Source of the DNA: an uncultured Planctomycetota bacterium
Lineage (GTDB): Bacteria; Planctomycetota; Phycisphaerae; UBA1845; UTPLA1
Direction: 5' to 3'
Length of the DNA: 64,000 nucleotides
Assembly: GCA_900696465.1 (NCBI GenBank)
Contig: CAADGE010000048.1
Location: 62,001-126,000, forward strand
How positions within the stretch are numbered: position 1 is the first letter of the stretch; each line of letters begins with the position of its first letter. A program made the position numbers and the translations under genes. Below are positions 10,204-18,947 of the stretch, piece after piece. The notes under the pieces are model-generated. The model was not told the DNA's origin and made no database searches. It worked only from the letters and a program-made list of their open reading frames with translations.

Positions 10204-11223
10204 ATGACCGACTCGCTCGCCACCGTGATCATCCCGAACTACAACGGCCGGAGGTTTTTGCCGCGGCTGATGGAGTCGCTTGCAGGTCAATCCGAGAAGC
10301 GATTTGCCACGCTGGTGGTGGATGACGCCTCGCCGCAGGACGATATCGCCTATCTGCACGCGAAGTGGCCGCAGGTCCGCGTGGTCCGCAATGAGAAGAA
10401 TCTCGGATTCGCCGCGACGTGCAACGTCGGACTCCGGGCCGCCGAGACGCCGTTCGTCGTCCTGCTGAACAACGATACTCACGTGGAACGCGACTGGCTT
10501 TCTGAGGGCTTGCGCCCCTTTGTTGATCTGCGCGTGGCCGCCGTCGCCTCGCTGACGTTGCTGGCGGATTCGCCGCATCTCGTCGATACCGCGGGCGATC
10601 TGTATACCGTTGCCGGCGGCGCCCTGAAGCGGGGCCATCTCGGACCGCGCGCGGCAGCCGAGCAGTTGCCGGAGGATATCTTTTCGCCTTCCGGCGTATC
10701 GGCGTTCTATCGCCGCGAGGCGGTGCTTAAGGCCGGTGGGCTCGACGAAGAGTTTGAAAGTTACTACGAGGATGTCGATCTGGGTTTTCGACTCGCCGCC
10801 ATGGGGTATCGTTCGGTCTTTGCGCCGCAGTCAATCTGTTACCACCACCTGAGCGCTTCGTATTCGCCCCGTGGAAGGCGCTATCATCGGAACTCCTCCC
10901 GAAACGCGGAAATCGTCTGGTGGGCGAATCTGCCACGCGCGTTGTGCTGGCGATATCTGCCGGCGCATCTCGCGTTCCTGTTCATGCAGGGCGGCCACAA
11001 AATGATGCAGGGCGTGGGTCTTGCGTGGCTCGAGGGCAAGCTGGCTTTCCTCGGACATCTCAGTCATGTCGCCCGAAAGCGCCGGCAGATGAAGAATCTT
11101 GCCCGAATCAGTTCGGCGGAGTTGGCCAATCGTCTGCGGCGTGACTGGTGGTCTCTGCACGTTGGTTCTCGACGTTCGGCGGCTGGTGCGAGCGGTACCG
11201 ATGTCGGCGCCCAGGATGTCTGA
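10204..11223 (+). CDS. Family 2 glycosyltransferase (rhamnosyltransferase-like)
   Basis: GT-A fold glycosyltransferase, 339 residues from ATG 10204. TVIIPNYNGRRFLP begins the nucleotide-sugar domain, VVDDASPQDD and LLNNDTHVERDW give the DXD-like region, and YEDVDLGFRLAAMG is the acceptor-site ED motif. There is no transmembrane segment, but a hydrophobic C-terminal patch (LPAHLAFLFMQGG) suggests membrane association. The gene is followed after 68 bases by a second GT2, and both resemble WbbL-type enzymes that build O-antigen or exopolysaccharide. An earlier start at 10147 would add 19 unconserved residues. Confidence 0.88.
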   Translation: MTDSLATVIIPNYNGRRFLPRLMESLAGQSEKRFATLVVDDASPQDDIAYLHAKWPQVRVVRNEKNLGFAATCNVGLRAAETPFVVLLNNDTHVERDWLSEGLRPFVDLRVAAVASLTLLADSPHLVDTAGDLYTVAGGALKRGHLGPRAAAEQLPEDIFSPSGVSAFYRREAVLKAGGLDEEFESYYEDVDLGFRLAAMGYRSVFAPQSICYHHLSASYSPRGRRYHRNSSRNAEIVWWANLPRALCWRYLPAHLAFLFMQGGHKMMQGVGLAWLEGKLAFLGHLSHVARKRRQMKNLARISSAELANRLRRDWWSLHVGSRRSAAGASGTDVGAQDV

Positions 11224-11291
11224 ACCGGTCGTGTTACATCTTGAAAATAGTATCCGTAGCTTCCTCGGCCTGTCTGCCGAATAATGCACCT

Positions 11292-12095
11292 ATGCTCAGC
11301 GTCCTGACGGTCAACTACTACTCAGCGAACGAACTTCAGCAACTGATCGCCTCGTTGCAGCGGCATCCTGCACGGGAACCGATGGAGCTGATCGTTGCCA
11401 ACAATTCGCCTGAGGAGGTGATTCGACCCCAGGCCGGCAAGCTGCCCGTCACGGTGCTGGACCAGAGCAATGTAGGATTCGCGTCCGGCATCAACCTTGC
11501 CTTTCGTCTCAGCCGGGGTGAGCGCCTGCTGATCGCGAATCCCGATCTGTGCGTCACCGCGGGGGCACTCGATGCGGCGATCGAACTGCTTGACCAGCGA
11601 CCGGACGCGGGTATCCTCCTGCCGCGGCTGCGCTATCCGGATGGACGAATTCAGTCTTCGGTGCGCCGGTTTTATACATGGCCGGTCGTGCTGTATGCGC
11701 GGAGTCCACTGCGTCGGTTGCGTTGGCATCCGGCTTTTTTTCGCACGTATCTTCAGCCCGAGCTGCACGAGACGCAGCCGACGGAAGTGGATTGGGGCCT
11801 GGGGGGAGCGATGTTTCTTCGTCGAAGCGATTGTGAGGGAGATCGTATCTTCGACGATCGGTACTTCCTCTACTTCGAAGATGTCGATTTGTGCCTGCGG
11901 ATGTGGCAGCGCGGCAAGCGGGTGATCTATTGTCCCAATGTGGAGTGCATACACGATCATCGCCGCGACAGTCGACGCGCTCTTTCTTCGGCGGGATGGC
12001 ACCACTTCCGCAGTCTTGTGCGATTTATCGCCAAGCACCACGGACTTCCGCAACGGCCGGATCAGACCGCGCGGCCGGCGCGAAGCACGTCCTGA
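11292..12095 (+). CDS. Family 2 glycosyltransferase (WbbL-like)
   Basis: Second GT-A enzyme, 267 residues from ATG 11292, where the family N-terminus (MLSVLTVNYYS) begins. NVGFASGINLAF and LLIANPDLCVTAGAL match the nucleotide-binding half. GGAMFLRRSD and YFLYFEDVDLCLRMWQRG form the catalytic-base/acceptor half, followed by HDHRR. It probably adds a deoxyhexose to a lipid-linked glycan in the cytoplasm. It is in the same direction as the preceding GT2. Its 3' end overlaps the convergent large gene by 34 bases. Confidence 0.87.
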   Translation: MLSVLTVNYYSANELQQLIASLQRHPAREPMELIVANNSPEEVIRPQAGKLPVTVLDQSNVGFASGINLAFRLSRGERLLIANPDLCVTAGALDAAIELLDQRPDAGILLPRLRYPDGRIQSSVRRFYTWPVVLYARSPLRRLRWHPAFFRTYLQPELHETQPTEVDWGLGGAMFLRRSDCEGDRIFDDRYFLYFEDVDLCLRMWQRGKRVIYCPNVECIHDHRRDSRRALSSAGWHHFRSLVRFIAKHHGLPQRPDQTARPARSTS

Positions 12096-13882
12096 AGGCG
12101 ATGGGTCCATGTATGGCCGGCGCGAACATGCTGACTGGCCGTGTGAGCCATCTGCTCTAACTCAGAATAATCGTTCGCCGCGCCGCGGAGCATGGTCAGG
12201 AGTTCCGCGCGACTCTGGAAACGTCGAACGTGCTGGTCCACATCGAGAACGGCACCGATGCCATCCTTGCTTTCATCGTGCGGATGTCGCCGCACGAATG
12301 CAGCGAGACCAACCGCCATGGCGTCCAGCAGTTCGCTCCGCAGGCGACCGGAGCAATCGAGGCAGATTACCGTGCGGTATCTCGCCAGTCGTTCGTTGAG
12401 GTGTTCCGGGTCGGGCCACTGTCCCTGTAAGTGTGACGCCAGCACTTCGTCGGACTTATCCCTTGCTGTCGTCGAGGGCCGCCTCCAGCCGCCGCCAAGG
12501 AGGTCGAAGGCGATGCCTGATTCATGCAGCGCTGCCAGGAACGCCTGCGCGACCACGATGCTCATTCGCTGACGCAGCCGATCGACGATGCCGCGGCGGA
12601 CCTCGTCGCTTTCGAGGCGTATCTTCAATCGGGCCTCAGCCGTCCGCAGGATTTCGTCGACATCCTCATCGGTGAACTGATCACATCGATCCCGCACCAG
12701 CTCCATCGCTGCATTCCAGAGCTTGATGTGTGTCGCCAGATTCAGGCCCGCAGCGGCCGACGACGGATCGCCGCCATCGGCGATGACTGCGATGCTTCGT
12801 CCGCGCGGGCTGAGTTCGTCCCTGATGGTCGCTGAGGCGGCGGGTGGGATCACGATCGTGCGTTCGGCGGTCATGCCGGACTGAATCGCCGCACGGCGGA
12901 TCGTCTCCGTGCTGACAGCGACGATGCTCCCGGGATCCATCCGTGTGAGAAACTCCGCGCTTGGTGTTTGCGGGTGTGTCCACCAGGTGCAGACAGGACA
13001 CGGAGGAAGCTGATAGCCGCAGGCGCCCGGTGGCGTGTCGATCAGGATGCACATGGAAGGAGGGCTCTTCAACAGGGCCATTTCTACGGCAATCGGATGC
13101 ACCTTCGCCGGATGATTCATAACGAAGGCCTCGGATGACCAGCCGATAGCGTTTGCTGCTGCCTGAAGGTGCGCCGCCAGTCGCCAGGTGTGCTCGCTGC
13201 CTGCGACAGAGAGGAGGGCGATCGTTTTGCCGGTCGCCTTTGCCGAGTGTGTAGTGGAATGCGAGAGGGACGCTGCCCGCAATGCAGCACGATGTGTTGC
13301 CACATCGTTGTTGGCCTCCGTCAGGTGCTGCGTAACTTCCGATACAGTGGCGGCCTCGAACCACGGCCACGAGAGAACTCGCTGTGGTTCAAGGTAGCCC
13401 GGATGCGTGTGGAGGAACTGCACAAATTGCTGCCAGGCGTCCGGACCGGGAAAGAGAAGCAATCTGCCGGATCGGAACGCGTCGTCGAAGTTGTGTAAAC
13501 GCAGGACCAGCGATGCCGGCCACGACATCGGCTCGATGACCAAAATGGCCTGGTAGCGTTCGAGTTTGTCGAGCAGTAACCGGACTTCTACCCCGCTGCC
13601 CATTCCGTAGAGAAGCACGTTGCCGTTTCCCGGCTGGAAGGCATCGACCAGTGCCGGACCGCTGACCGTGGGCATGCTCGTGCGTCCCAACCAGCATCGC
13701 GACCCATCGGCCTCGCGCCAGCAGTAGGTGCGGCTACCGTCGCGACCGACGGATTCCTCAAGTGAGTTCGGTGGAGGCGCGTTGCAGATGATCGCTGCAG
13801 CGTCCGGCAGAATCTCTGCCAACGCAGAAACGTTGGCTTCAAAGTGATTCACGTTCGTGGAGATCGCCGTGCCCGACTGCAT
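12062..13882 (-). CDS. Large glycosyltransferase-like protein (MAF/DUF115-like N-terminus, CgeB-like C-terminus)
   Basis: A 606-residue cytosolic protein without a signal peptide. Residues 85-180 contain a Rossmann-like segment (NVLLYGMGSGVEVRLLLDKL, then ILVIEPM) that resembles the nucleotide-binding part of motility-accessory/DUF115 proteins. Residues 215-350 form a second alpha/beta unit (TIALLSVAGSEHTWRLA). The last 120 residues (LLGGGWRRP, ELLDAMAVGLAAFVRR, HTWTHRLQDVL) look like the nucleotide-sugar half of a GT-B enzyme of the CgeB/Glyco_trans_1_2 type. A protein-glycosylation role is inferred from both halves and from the adjoining GT2 genes; no donor or acceptor can be named. The last 34 bases overlap the convergent GT2 gene. 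Confidence 0.7.
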   Translation of the reverse strand: MQSGTAISTNVNHFEANVSALAEILPDAAAIICNAPPPNSLEESVGRDGSRTYCWREADGSRCWLGRTSMPTVSGPALVDAFQPGNGNVLLYGMGSGVEVRLLLDKLERYQAILVIEPMSWPASLVLRLHNFDDAFRSGRLLLFPGPDAWQQFVQFLHTHPGYLEPQRVLSWPWFEAATVSEVTQHLTEANNDVATHRAALRAASLSHSTTHSAKATGKTIALLSVAGSEHTWRLAAHLQAAANAIGWSSEAFVMNHPAKVHPIAVEMALLKSPPSMCILIDTPPGACGYQLPPCPVCTWWTHPQTPSAEFLTRMDPGSIVAVSTETIRRAAIQSGMTAERTIVIPPAASATIRDELSPRGRSIAVIADGGDPSSAAAGLNLATHIKLWNAAMELVRDRCDQFTDEDVDEILRTAEARLKIRLESDEVRRGIVDRLRQRMSIVVAQAFLAALHESGIAFDLLGGGWRRPSTTARDKSDEVLASHLQGQWPDPEHLNERLARYRTVICLDCSGRLRSELLDAMAVGLAAFVRRHPHDESKDGIGAVLDVDQHVRRFQSRAELLTMLRGAANDYSELEQMAHTASQHVRAGHTWTHRLQDVLRAGRAV

Positions 13883-13957
13883 GAAGAGAATCTACAACCG
13901 AGATGGCGGATGGGGAAGTGCGAAGGGAAACGGTGCTACGCAGGCCGCGCAGCAGGT

Positions 13958-14158
13958 CTATTGCAGGCCGCCGAACCAGCGATTGATTGCCAGGTAGAGC
14001 AGGAAGCACGTCCAGGCGGCGTACAACAGGGCGGCGAATACAACCTGGCCGCGCGTGATCTTCGGGGCCAGTTCCTTTTCCCATGAAAGATCGCGCGATG
14101 CGGGATCCGCAAGGGCAGCGGCTGTGCGATCTTCGAGCTTACTCGTCGTCTTCGACAT
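13958..14158 (-). CDS. Small single-pass membrane protein
   Basis: A 66-residue protein with a charged N-terminal half and one hydrophobic helix at about residues 38-60 (VVFAALLYAAWTCFLLYLAI). Its ATG at 14158 lies 20 bases inside the end of the Minf_1886 gene, in a different frame, which suggests coupled translation. This supports a real gene despite its size. No family is recognised. It is the last member of the run that begins with the RicT-like gene at 16160. Confidence 0.65.
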   Translation of the reverse strand: MSKTTSKLEDRTAAALADPASRDLSWEKELAPKITRGQVVFAALLYAAWTCFLLYLAINRWFGGLQ

Positions 14159-14714
14159 TGGCCTCGTCGTCTCCTTCGGGCTCGCGGTTCAGATCGACAC
14201 GGAAGGAACGGTCAAAGACATCTTCAAAGTCGAAGACGTCGTCGAAGTCCCGGATGTCGTCATCAGGCTGTTTGGCGAGCAAGCCCTGCTCGACGAGAGC
14301 AAAGACCATGCGACCGAAATCCCGCGTCGAGCGTATTCCCCAGTGGGCCAGGACGGCCGGAGCCATCAATCCCCAGCGCGACAGAGCCAGATCGCGGAGT
14401 CCGTAGCAAAGCTCTTCTCCGCCGACGTGGAGGTTCATCTGTTCTGCGGCCTCTTCAACGCTGCCTACTTCCTCGATGAACTCGACAAGGAAGGAAGGCA
14501 GCTTGCCTCGTGAGAGCAGAGTCGGCAGGTCATTGACGGTGGATTGGTGTGCGTCCAGCCAACTCAGGATCTTCCGCACGGCCGACGCGCGGTCGCCATG
14601 CTCACGGCGCACGGTGTAATCCAGCCCCTCGCGGAGAAACTCGTAGGCCTCCGGCCGGTAGGCACTGAGCCCGCTGGTCACTTCCATCGTTGTGAGGGTC
14701 TTGTCTTCCGCCAT
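14139..14714 (-). CDS. Minf_1886-family conserved hypothetical protein
   Basis: A 191-residue soluble acidic protein. The core (residues 15-150) has the features of the Minf_1886 family, known only from planctomycetes and verrucomicrobia: YRPEAYEFLREGLDYTV, GGEELCYGLRDLALSRWG, HWGIRSTRDFGRMVFALVE and DIRDFDDVFDFEDVF. The C-terminal tail is rich in Glu and Asp. The biochemical function is unknown. It lies 45 bases downstream of a RicT/PSP1 gene and overlaps a small membrane-protein gene, so these three are probably one transcript. The gene is a useful lineage marker for the window. Confidence 0.85.
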   Translation of the reverse strand: MAEDKTLTTMEVTSGLSAYRPEAYEFLREGLDYTVRREHGDRASAVRKILSWLDAHQSTVNDLPTLLSRGKLPSFLVEFIEEVGSVEEAAEQMNLHVGGEELCYGLRDLALSRWGLMAPAVLAHWGIRSTRDFGRMVFALVEQGLLAKQPDDDIRDFDDVFDFEDVFDRSFRVDLNREPEGDDEANVEDDE

Positions 14715-14759
14715 GGCTTTGTCATCGCCCCGCTGGATCGCCGGTCACAGCAATCCCGA

Positions 14760-16160
14760 TCATTCATCGCCCAATGGGCCACCGCCCTCGGGTTCTGCAT
14801 TTCCCATCGGCGGCAGATCATCTCTGATATTATTACCTGAATTCTCGCCGGGACCACGATCCTGCGGTCCCGGTCCCCTGCCTCGACGACCGCGGCGGCC
14901 CCTCCGACGGCCTCGCCGCCGGCGTTCGCCGGTACCCGGCTCGCCGGCCTGCGGCGCTTCGCCTGAAGGTCGGTCAGTAGATGGCAGGTCCATTGTACTC
15001 GTCGGCTCGGTGTCATCGGCAAAGAAAGCATCGTCTTCGAGCGGGGGTTGGGGGGGGGCCGCAGCGGGCGCAGGCCCGGCCTGCCGGCCTTCGCGACCAC
15101 CGTTTCGCCGTGGAGGCAGGCGCGATCCATCCCGCTGTGAGTTTCGACCTTCGGCCCGTTCCGGCGGCGCATCAGAGGGGTCTCTCGCGGGAAGGTTTCG
15201 CTCCAGCAGGTCTTCAATGCCGACCGTTTCGAATCGCCCGTCGCCGTCGTACTGCACGGTAATGAGCTGGGTGAGCACCTGGCGGTCCTTGACCGTGCCG
15301 ACGCCCTGATCGGTGCGCACACGGTGGCCGACGCGAGGCAGCTTCTTGTCGAGTTCTTCGTAGCCCTCGTGCTCATAGCGGAGACAACAGCGCAGCCGGC
15401 CGCAGCGGCCTGAGACCTTGGACGGATCAAGCGTGGCCTTCTGGAGCTTGGCCATGCGCATCGTGACCGGTCGCAGAGTCTTGAGGAAGTTCTTGCAGCA
15501 GCATTCGCGTCCGCAGATCTCGAAATCTGCAACGAGGCGTGCTTCGTCGCGGGCGCCAACCTGGTGCATTTCGATCCGGGTGTGATATTCGTGAGCGAGT
15601 CTGCGGACGAATTCGCGGAAATCCACCCGGCCGTCGGACATGAAATGGAAGATGACCCGCTCACCGCCAAAAAGGTGTTCACAGGCGACGAATTTCATCT
15701 GCAGGCCCAGCTCGCGGGCGACTTCACGTGCCCGAATGACCTTCTCTTTCGCGCCTTCGTTGAGGCGGCGCTCTTCTTCGAGGTCCTGCGGAGTGGCTTC
15801 GCGGAGAATCCGGCCGGACTTGAGCTTGAAGAAGTCCGGCCCGCTGTTCTTGACGTAGTCGAGCATCTTCTCGCGCTTGACGGATTTGTCGCAGCCGGTG
15901 CAGGTCAGACTGACCTGTTCGCCGATTTCGATGCCCCGCTGGGTCTGGATGACGACCTTTGCCCCGCAGCCGAAGAGCATGCCCGGCGCGTAACGGAATT
16001 CGCCGATGTAACCCATGAACCCGTAGCGAACGGCGCAGGTGGGGTAGATCTTTTCCAGACCGTTGCCACATTTGGCGTTCGGGTTGCAACCCTGCGGGTT
16101 GAAGCTGCGCGCGCCGTACTTCTCCGGACGATGATCGAGAACAGTGAGACTGGCTACCAT
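14760..16160 (-). CDS. PSP1-domain RicT-like protein with Arg/Gly-rich tail
   Basis: A 466-residue protein. The PSP1/RicT core (about residues 25-270) has two cysteine clusters. One is N-terminal, with GCNPNAKCGNG and GYIGEFRY. The other is the family signature FEICGRECCCKNF followed by VSGRCGRLRCCLRYE, which in Bacillus RicT helps hold an Fe-S cluster in the RicAFT complex that influences mRNA maturation. After residue 310 the sequence is low-complexity: Pro/Asp/Glu, then an Arg/Gly block (RRRRGRRRGRRGRRGRG) of RNA-binding character. The start at 16160 is preferred because GGGGAG lies 11 bases upstream; an upstream in-frame ATG adds unconserved sequence. It heads a probable operon with Minf_1886. 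Confidence 0.85.
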   Translation of the reverse strand: MVASLTVLDHRPEKYGARSFNPQGCNPNAKCGNGLEKIYPTCAVRYGFMGYIGEFRYAPGMLFGCGAKVVIQTQRGIEIGEQVSLTCTGCDKSVKREKMLDYVKNSGPDFFKLKSGRILREATPQDLEEERRLNEGAKEKVIRAREVARELGLQMKFVACEHLFGGERVIFHFMSDGRVDFREFVRRLAHEYHTRIEMHQVGARDEARLVADFEICGRECCCKNFLKTLRPVTMRMAKLQKATLDPSKVSGRCGRLRCCLRYEHEGYEELDKKLPRVGHRVRTDQGVGTVKDRQVLTQLITVQYDGDGRFETVGIEDLLERNLPARDPSDAPPERAEGRNSQRDGSRLPPRRNGGREGRQAGPAPAAAPPQPPLEDDAFFADDTEPTSTMDLPSTDRPSGEAPQAGEPGTGERRRRGRRRGRRGRRGRGPGPQDRGPGENSGNNIRDDLPPMGNAEPEGGGPLGDE

Positions 16161-16326
16161 GTCTGTTTTGGCTCCCCGGCTACAGCGGCCGAACGCTTGC
16201 GTATCTATTCTATGTTCGGTCATACGATCGTGAAAGCCCGACTCGCAAGTGGACCGACCAGATCGCTTCCGGTACGCTCCAAGCGGCCGCTCGGAGGCCG
16301 TTTGAAGGATCGGGAGGTTCGTGTCG

Positions 16327-17232
16327 ATGAACGAATCGCCGCCATTTGCACGCATCATGGCCTGTGCGGCCCTTTCGCCGCAGTTGCCGCTGCTCGTGCG
16401 CGAGGCCGCACGGCTCGCCGCGGCCTGCAAGAGTGAGTTGATTTTCCTGCACGTCGGAGAATCATCACCGGCACTCCGCAGGGCCATCGAATCGGCCCTG
16501 GAGCCCATTCACCCTTCGGTAGTTTCGAGTCTCTCGCCGGATGGCAGCGGTCCGCGGATTGTTTCGGTCAGCGGTCCGCCGGACAAAGTGATCGTGAAGC
16601 AGGCCGCGGCGCTGGGGGCAGACCTGATCTTCGCCGGCGCTTTGCAGGAGGACCCCGCCATTCGCGGCGTGATCGGCTCGGTTGCCCGCCGAATCGCCCG
16701 ACAGGCAGATCGAAGCGTATACCTCTCCATCCATCAGTTCCCGGCGGATCGCCTGATCCGGACGATGGTGGTGGCGGTGAACTTCGACGAGGTCTCCGCA
16801 GCGATGCTGCAGACCGCAGTGGCCTTTGCGACGATCGTTGAGGTGGAGAAACTGCACGTCGTCCATGAGTATGATTCATACTCTGTGGGTTTGACGGACG
16901 CAGCCGGGAGCGGCGGAGCCAGACGCGTCGCGCTCGAACGCCAGCGGCAAATGGCCGAGCGCGTTCAGATGGCAAACTTCCTTGAGAATCAGAATCTGTC
17001 CGGCCCCGAACTCGTGACCGCCTGCCTGCAAGGACGCGATGGTGCCGAAACGCTTTCCTATGCCGAGCGACACGCTGCCGATCTTCTTGTCTCCCCCGGT
17101 CCCCGCAGGCGCCTCGGCCTTCTCGATCGTTTCTTCGGCCACCCCACAGAGACTCTGCTTCAGCGATTCCCCTGTTCCGTCCTCCTCTACCGTCCGCCGC
17201 TCGGCCGCACTCAGGATCAACCCAACGCATGA
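16327..17232 (+). CDS. Tandem universal-stress-protein domain protein
   Basis: A 301-residue protein made of two UspA folds. The first spans about residues 8-135 (SELIFLHVGES, GADLIFAGALQED, SVYLSIH) and the second about 145-290 (TMVVAVNFDE, EKLHVVHEYDS, HAADLLVSPGPRRR, CSVLLY). The strict ATP-binding G-x2-G-x9-G(S/T) pattern is not obvious in the second domain. A GGGAGG ribosome site nine bases before ATG 16327 fixes the start; the GTG at 16321 is too close. The gene overlaps the next, a cation/proton antiporter, by four bases (ATGA). Usp domains often regulate such transporters, so a partner role is reasonable. Confidence 0.85.
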   Translation: MNESPPFARIMACAALSPQLPLLVREAARLAAACKSELIFLHVGESSPALRRAIESALEPIHPSVVSSLSPDGSGPRIVSVSGPPDKVIVKQAAALGADLIFAGALQEDPAIRGVIGSVARRIARQADRSVYLSIHQFPADRLIRTMVVAVNFDEVSAAMLQTAVAFATIVEVEKLHVVHEYDSYSVGLTDAAGSGGARRVALERQRQMAERVQMANFLENQNLSGPELVTACLQGRDGAETLSYAERHAADLLVSPGPRRRLGLLDRFFGHPTETLLQRFPCSVLLYRPPLGRTQDQPNA

Positions 17233-18932
17233 CCACGCTCTCGCACCACGATATCACGATCCTGCTTGTCGCACTCGCCGTGCTGCTCGGCACTGCGCGA
17301 CTCCTCGGCGAAATCGCCTCTCGCCTGCACCAACCGGCGATCATCGGTGAGATTCTTGCAGGCATCCTGCTCGGCCCGACGGTCCTTGGCGCCCTCTGGC
17401 CTGCCGCGTCGCAGGGACTCTTCCCGCAGGAAGGATCACTTCCGCTCGTCATGCACGGCCTGACCACCCTTGCCATCACGTTGTTCCTTCTGGTCGCCGG
17501 AATGGAGGTCGACCTCTCCGTCATCTGGCAAAACAGGATTACCGGCCTCTCCGTAAGTCTCGGTGGAATCGTCATACCCTTTGTCTGTGGTTTCCTGCCG
17601 GCGTGGTACTTCCCCGAGATGCTCGGTTCGGTTACGGAAGTGAGCAGACTGACTTTCGCACTCTTCTTCGCCACGGCCATGGCAATTTCGGCGCTGCCGG
17701 TCGTGGCCAAGATGCTTTGGGACTTGCGGCTGTTTCGAACCGAACTCGGAATGACGATCATCGCCGCCGTCGTCGTCGACGATCTCTGCGGTTGGATGAT
17801 CTTTGCCCTGATTCTGGCCCTGATTGGCAAGAACTCCGGCGGATTTGCCGTGTGGCAGACGATCTTGATGGTCATCTGCTTCATCAGTGTCATGCTGACC
17901 GTCGGCCGCTGGCTCATCGATCGCGCCATCAACTGGATTCAGGCCCACACCGGCTGGCCCGGAGGCATTCTCGGCTTCGCTACGACCTTCGCAATCGCCT
18001 GTGCCGCCTTCACCGAGTGGATCGGCGTGCATGCCATTTTCGGGGCCTTCATCTTCGGCGTCGCGCTGGGCGATTCCCGTCATCTGCGTACACGCACGCG
18101 TGCGACGCTCGACCAGTTCATCTCGTTCATCTTCGCGCCGCTTTTCTTCGCCAGCATCGGACTGCGCGTCGATTTTGTCGCCAATTTCGACCCTGTGCTC
18201 GCGCTGATTGTGCTGATCATCGCCACCATCGGTAAAGTCTTCGGCTGCACCCTCGCTGCCCGCCTCGTTCGATTTCCCCGTCGAGAGTCCTGGGCCATTG
18301 GCTTCGGAATGAACTCTCGCGGCGCCATGGAAATCATCCTCGGTCTGATCGCACTGGACGCCGGATTGATCAACCAGCGTCTCTTTGTCGCCCTGGTCAT
18401 CATGGCATTGATTACCTCGATCACCAGTGGCTCACTGATGCAGTGGGTGCTGGGAGCCATCCGAAAGATGCAATTGCTGGATTTTGTCACGGCGGACACT
18501 TTCGTCGCCGACCTGCGGACCAACTCCCGCGCCAAGGCCATCTCGCAACTGGCCCGGCTCGCCGCAGAGGCCGCGAATCGCAATCCTGAAGTCGTCGAGA
18601 AGGCCGTTCTGGCCCGCGAAAGTCTGATCGGCAGTGCCGTCGGAAACTGCGTCGCAATTCCCAACGCCCGCATCGACGGCCTGGAGCGGCCGTATGTAGC
18701 AGTCGGAATCGCTCGCTACGGGATTGACTTCGATGCGCCGGATGGTCAGCCGGTCAAGTTGATCGTGTTGATGCTCACGCCCGCGGAGGATGCCAAACTG
18801 CAACTCGAACTTTTAGGGGCAATCGCCCGCAGTTTTCAATTACAGCCGATTGTCGATCAGGTCGTCGAGGCGACGAACTGGACCCACTTCCTGGCGATCA
18901 TGCGGACCCATGCGCCGCCGGAGCACGCCTGA
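17229..18932 (+). CDS. CPA2-family cation/proton antiporter with C-terminal EIIA-like domain
   Basis: A 567-residue inner-membrane protein. Residues 1-400 form about 12 helices of a Kef/NapA-type monovalent cation:proton antiporter, with HQPAIIGEILAGILLGPT, VDDLCGWMIF (the Asp pair region) and GMNSRGAMEIILG. Residues 425-560 resemble a fructose-type PTS EIIA domain (LARESLIGSAVGNCVAIPNAR, then VKLIVLMLTP). In EIIA the phosphorylated residue is the His of IPHA; here it is Asn479. The domain therefore cannot be phosphorylated at the usual site and may be a fixed regulatory or ligand-sensing module. Translation is coupled to the upstream Usp gene. Confidence 0.88.
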   Translation: MTTLSHHDITILLVALAVLLGTARLLGEIASRLHQPAIIGEILAGILLGPTVLGALWPAASQGLFPQEGSLPLVMHGLTTLAITLFLLVAGMEVDLSVIWQNRITGLSVSLGGIVIPFVCGFLPAWYFPEMLGSVTEVSRLTFALFFATAMAISALPVVAKMLWDLRLFRTELGMTIIAAVVVDDLCGWMIFALILALIGKNSGGFAVWQTILMVICFISVMLTVGRWLIDRAINWIQAHTGWPGGILGFATTFAIACAAFTEWIGVHAIFGAFIFGVALGDSRHLRTRTRATLDQFISFIFAPLFFASIGLRVDFVANFDPVLALIVLIIATIGKVFGCTLAARLVRFPRRESWAIGFGMNSRGAMEIILGLIALDAGLINQRLFVALVIMALITSITSGSLMQWVLGAIRKMQLLDFVTADTFVADLRTNSRAKAISQLARLAAEAANRNPEVVEKAVLARESLIGSAVGNCVAIPNARIDGLERPYVAVGIARYGIDFDAPDGQPVKLIVLMLTPAEDAKLQLELLGAIARSFQLQPIVDQVVEATNWTHFLAIMRTHAPPEHA

Positions 18933-18947
18933 TCCGCGCTGCGCGAG

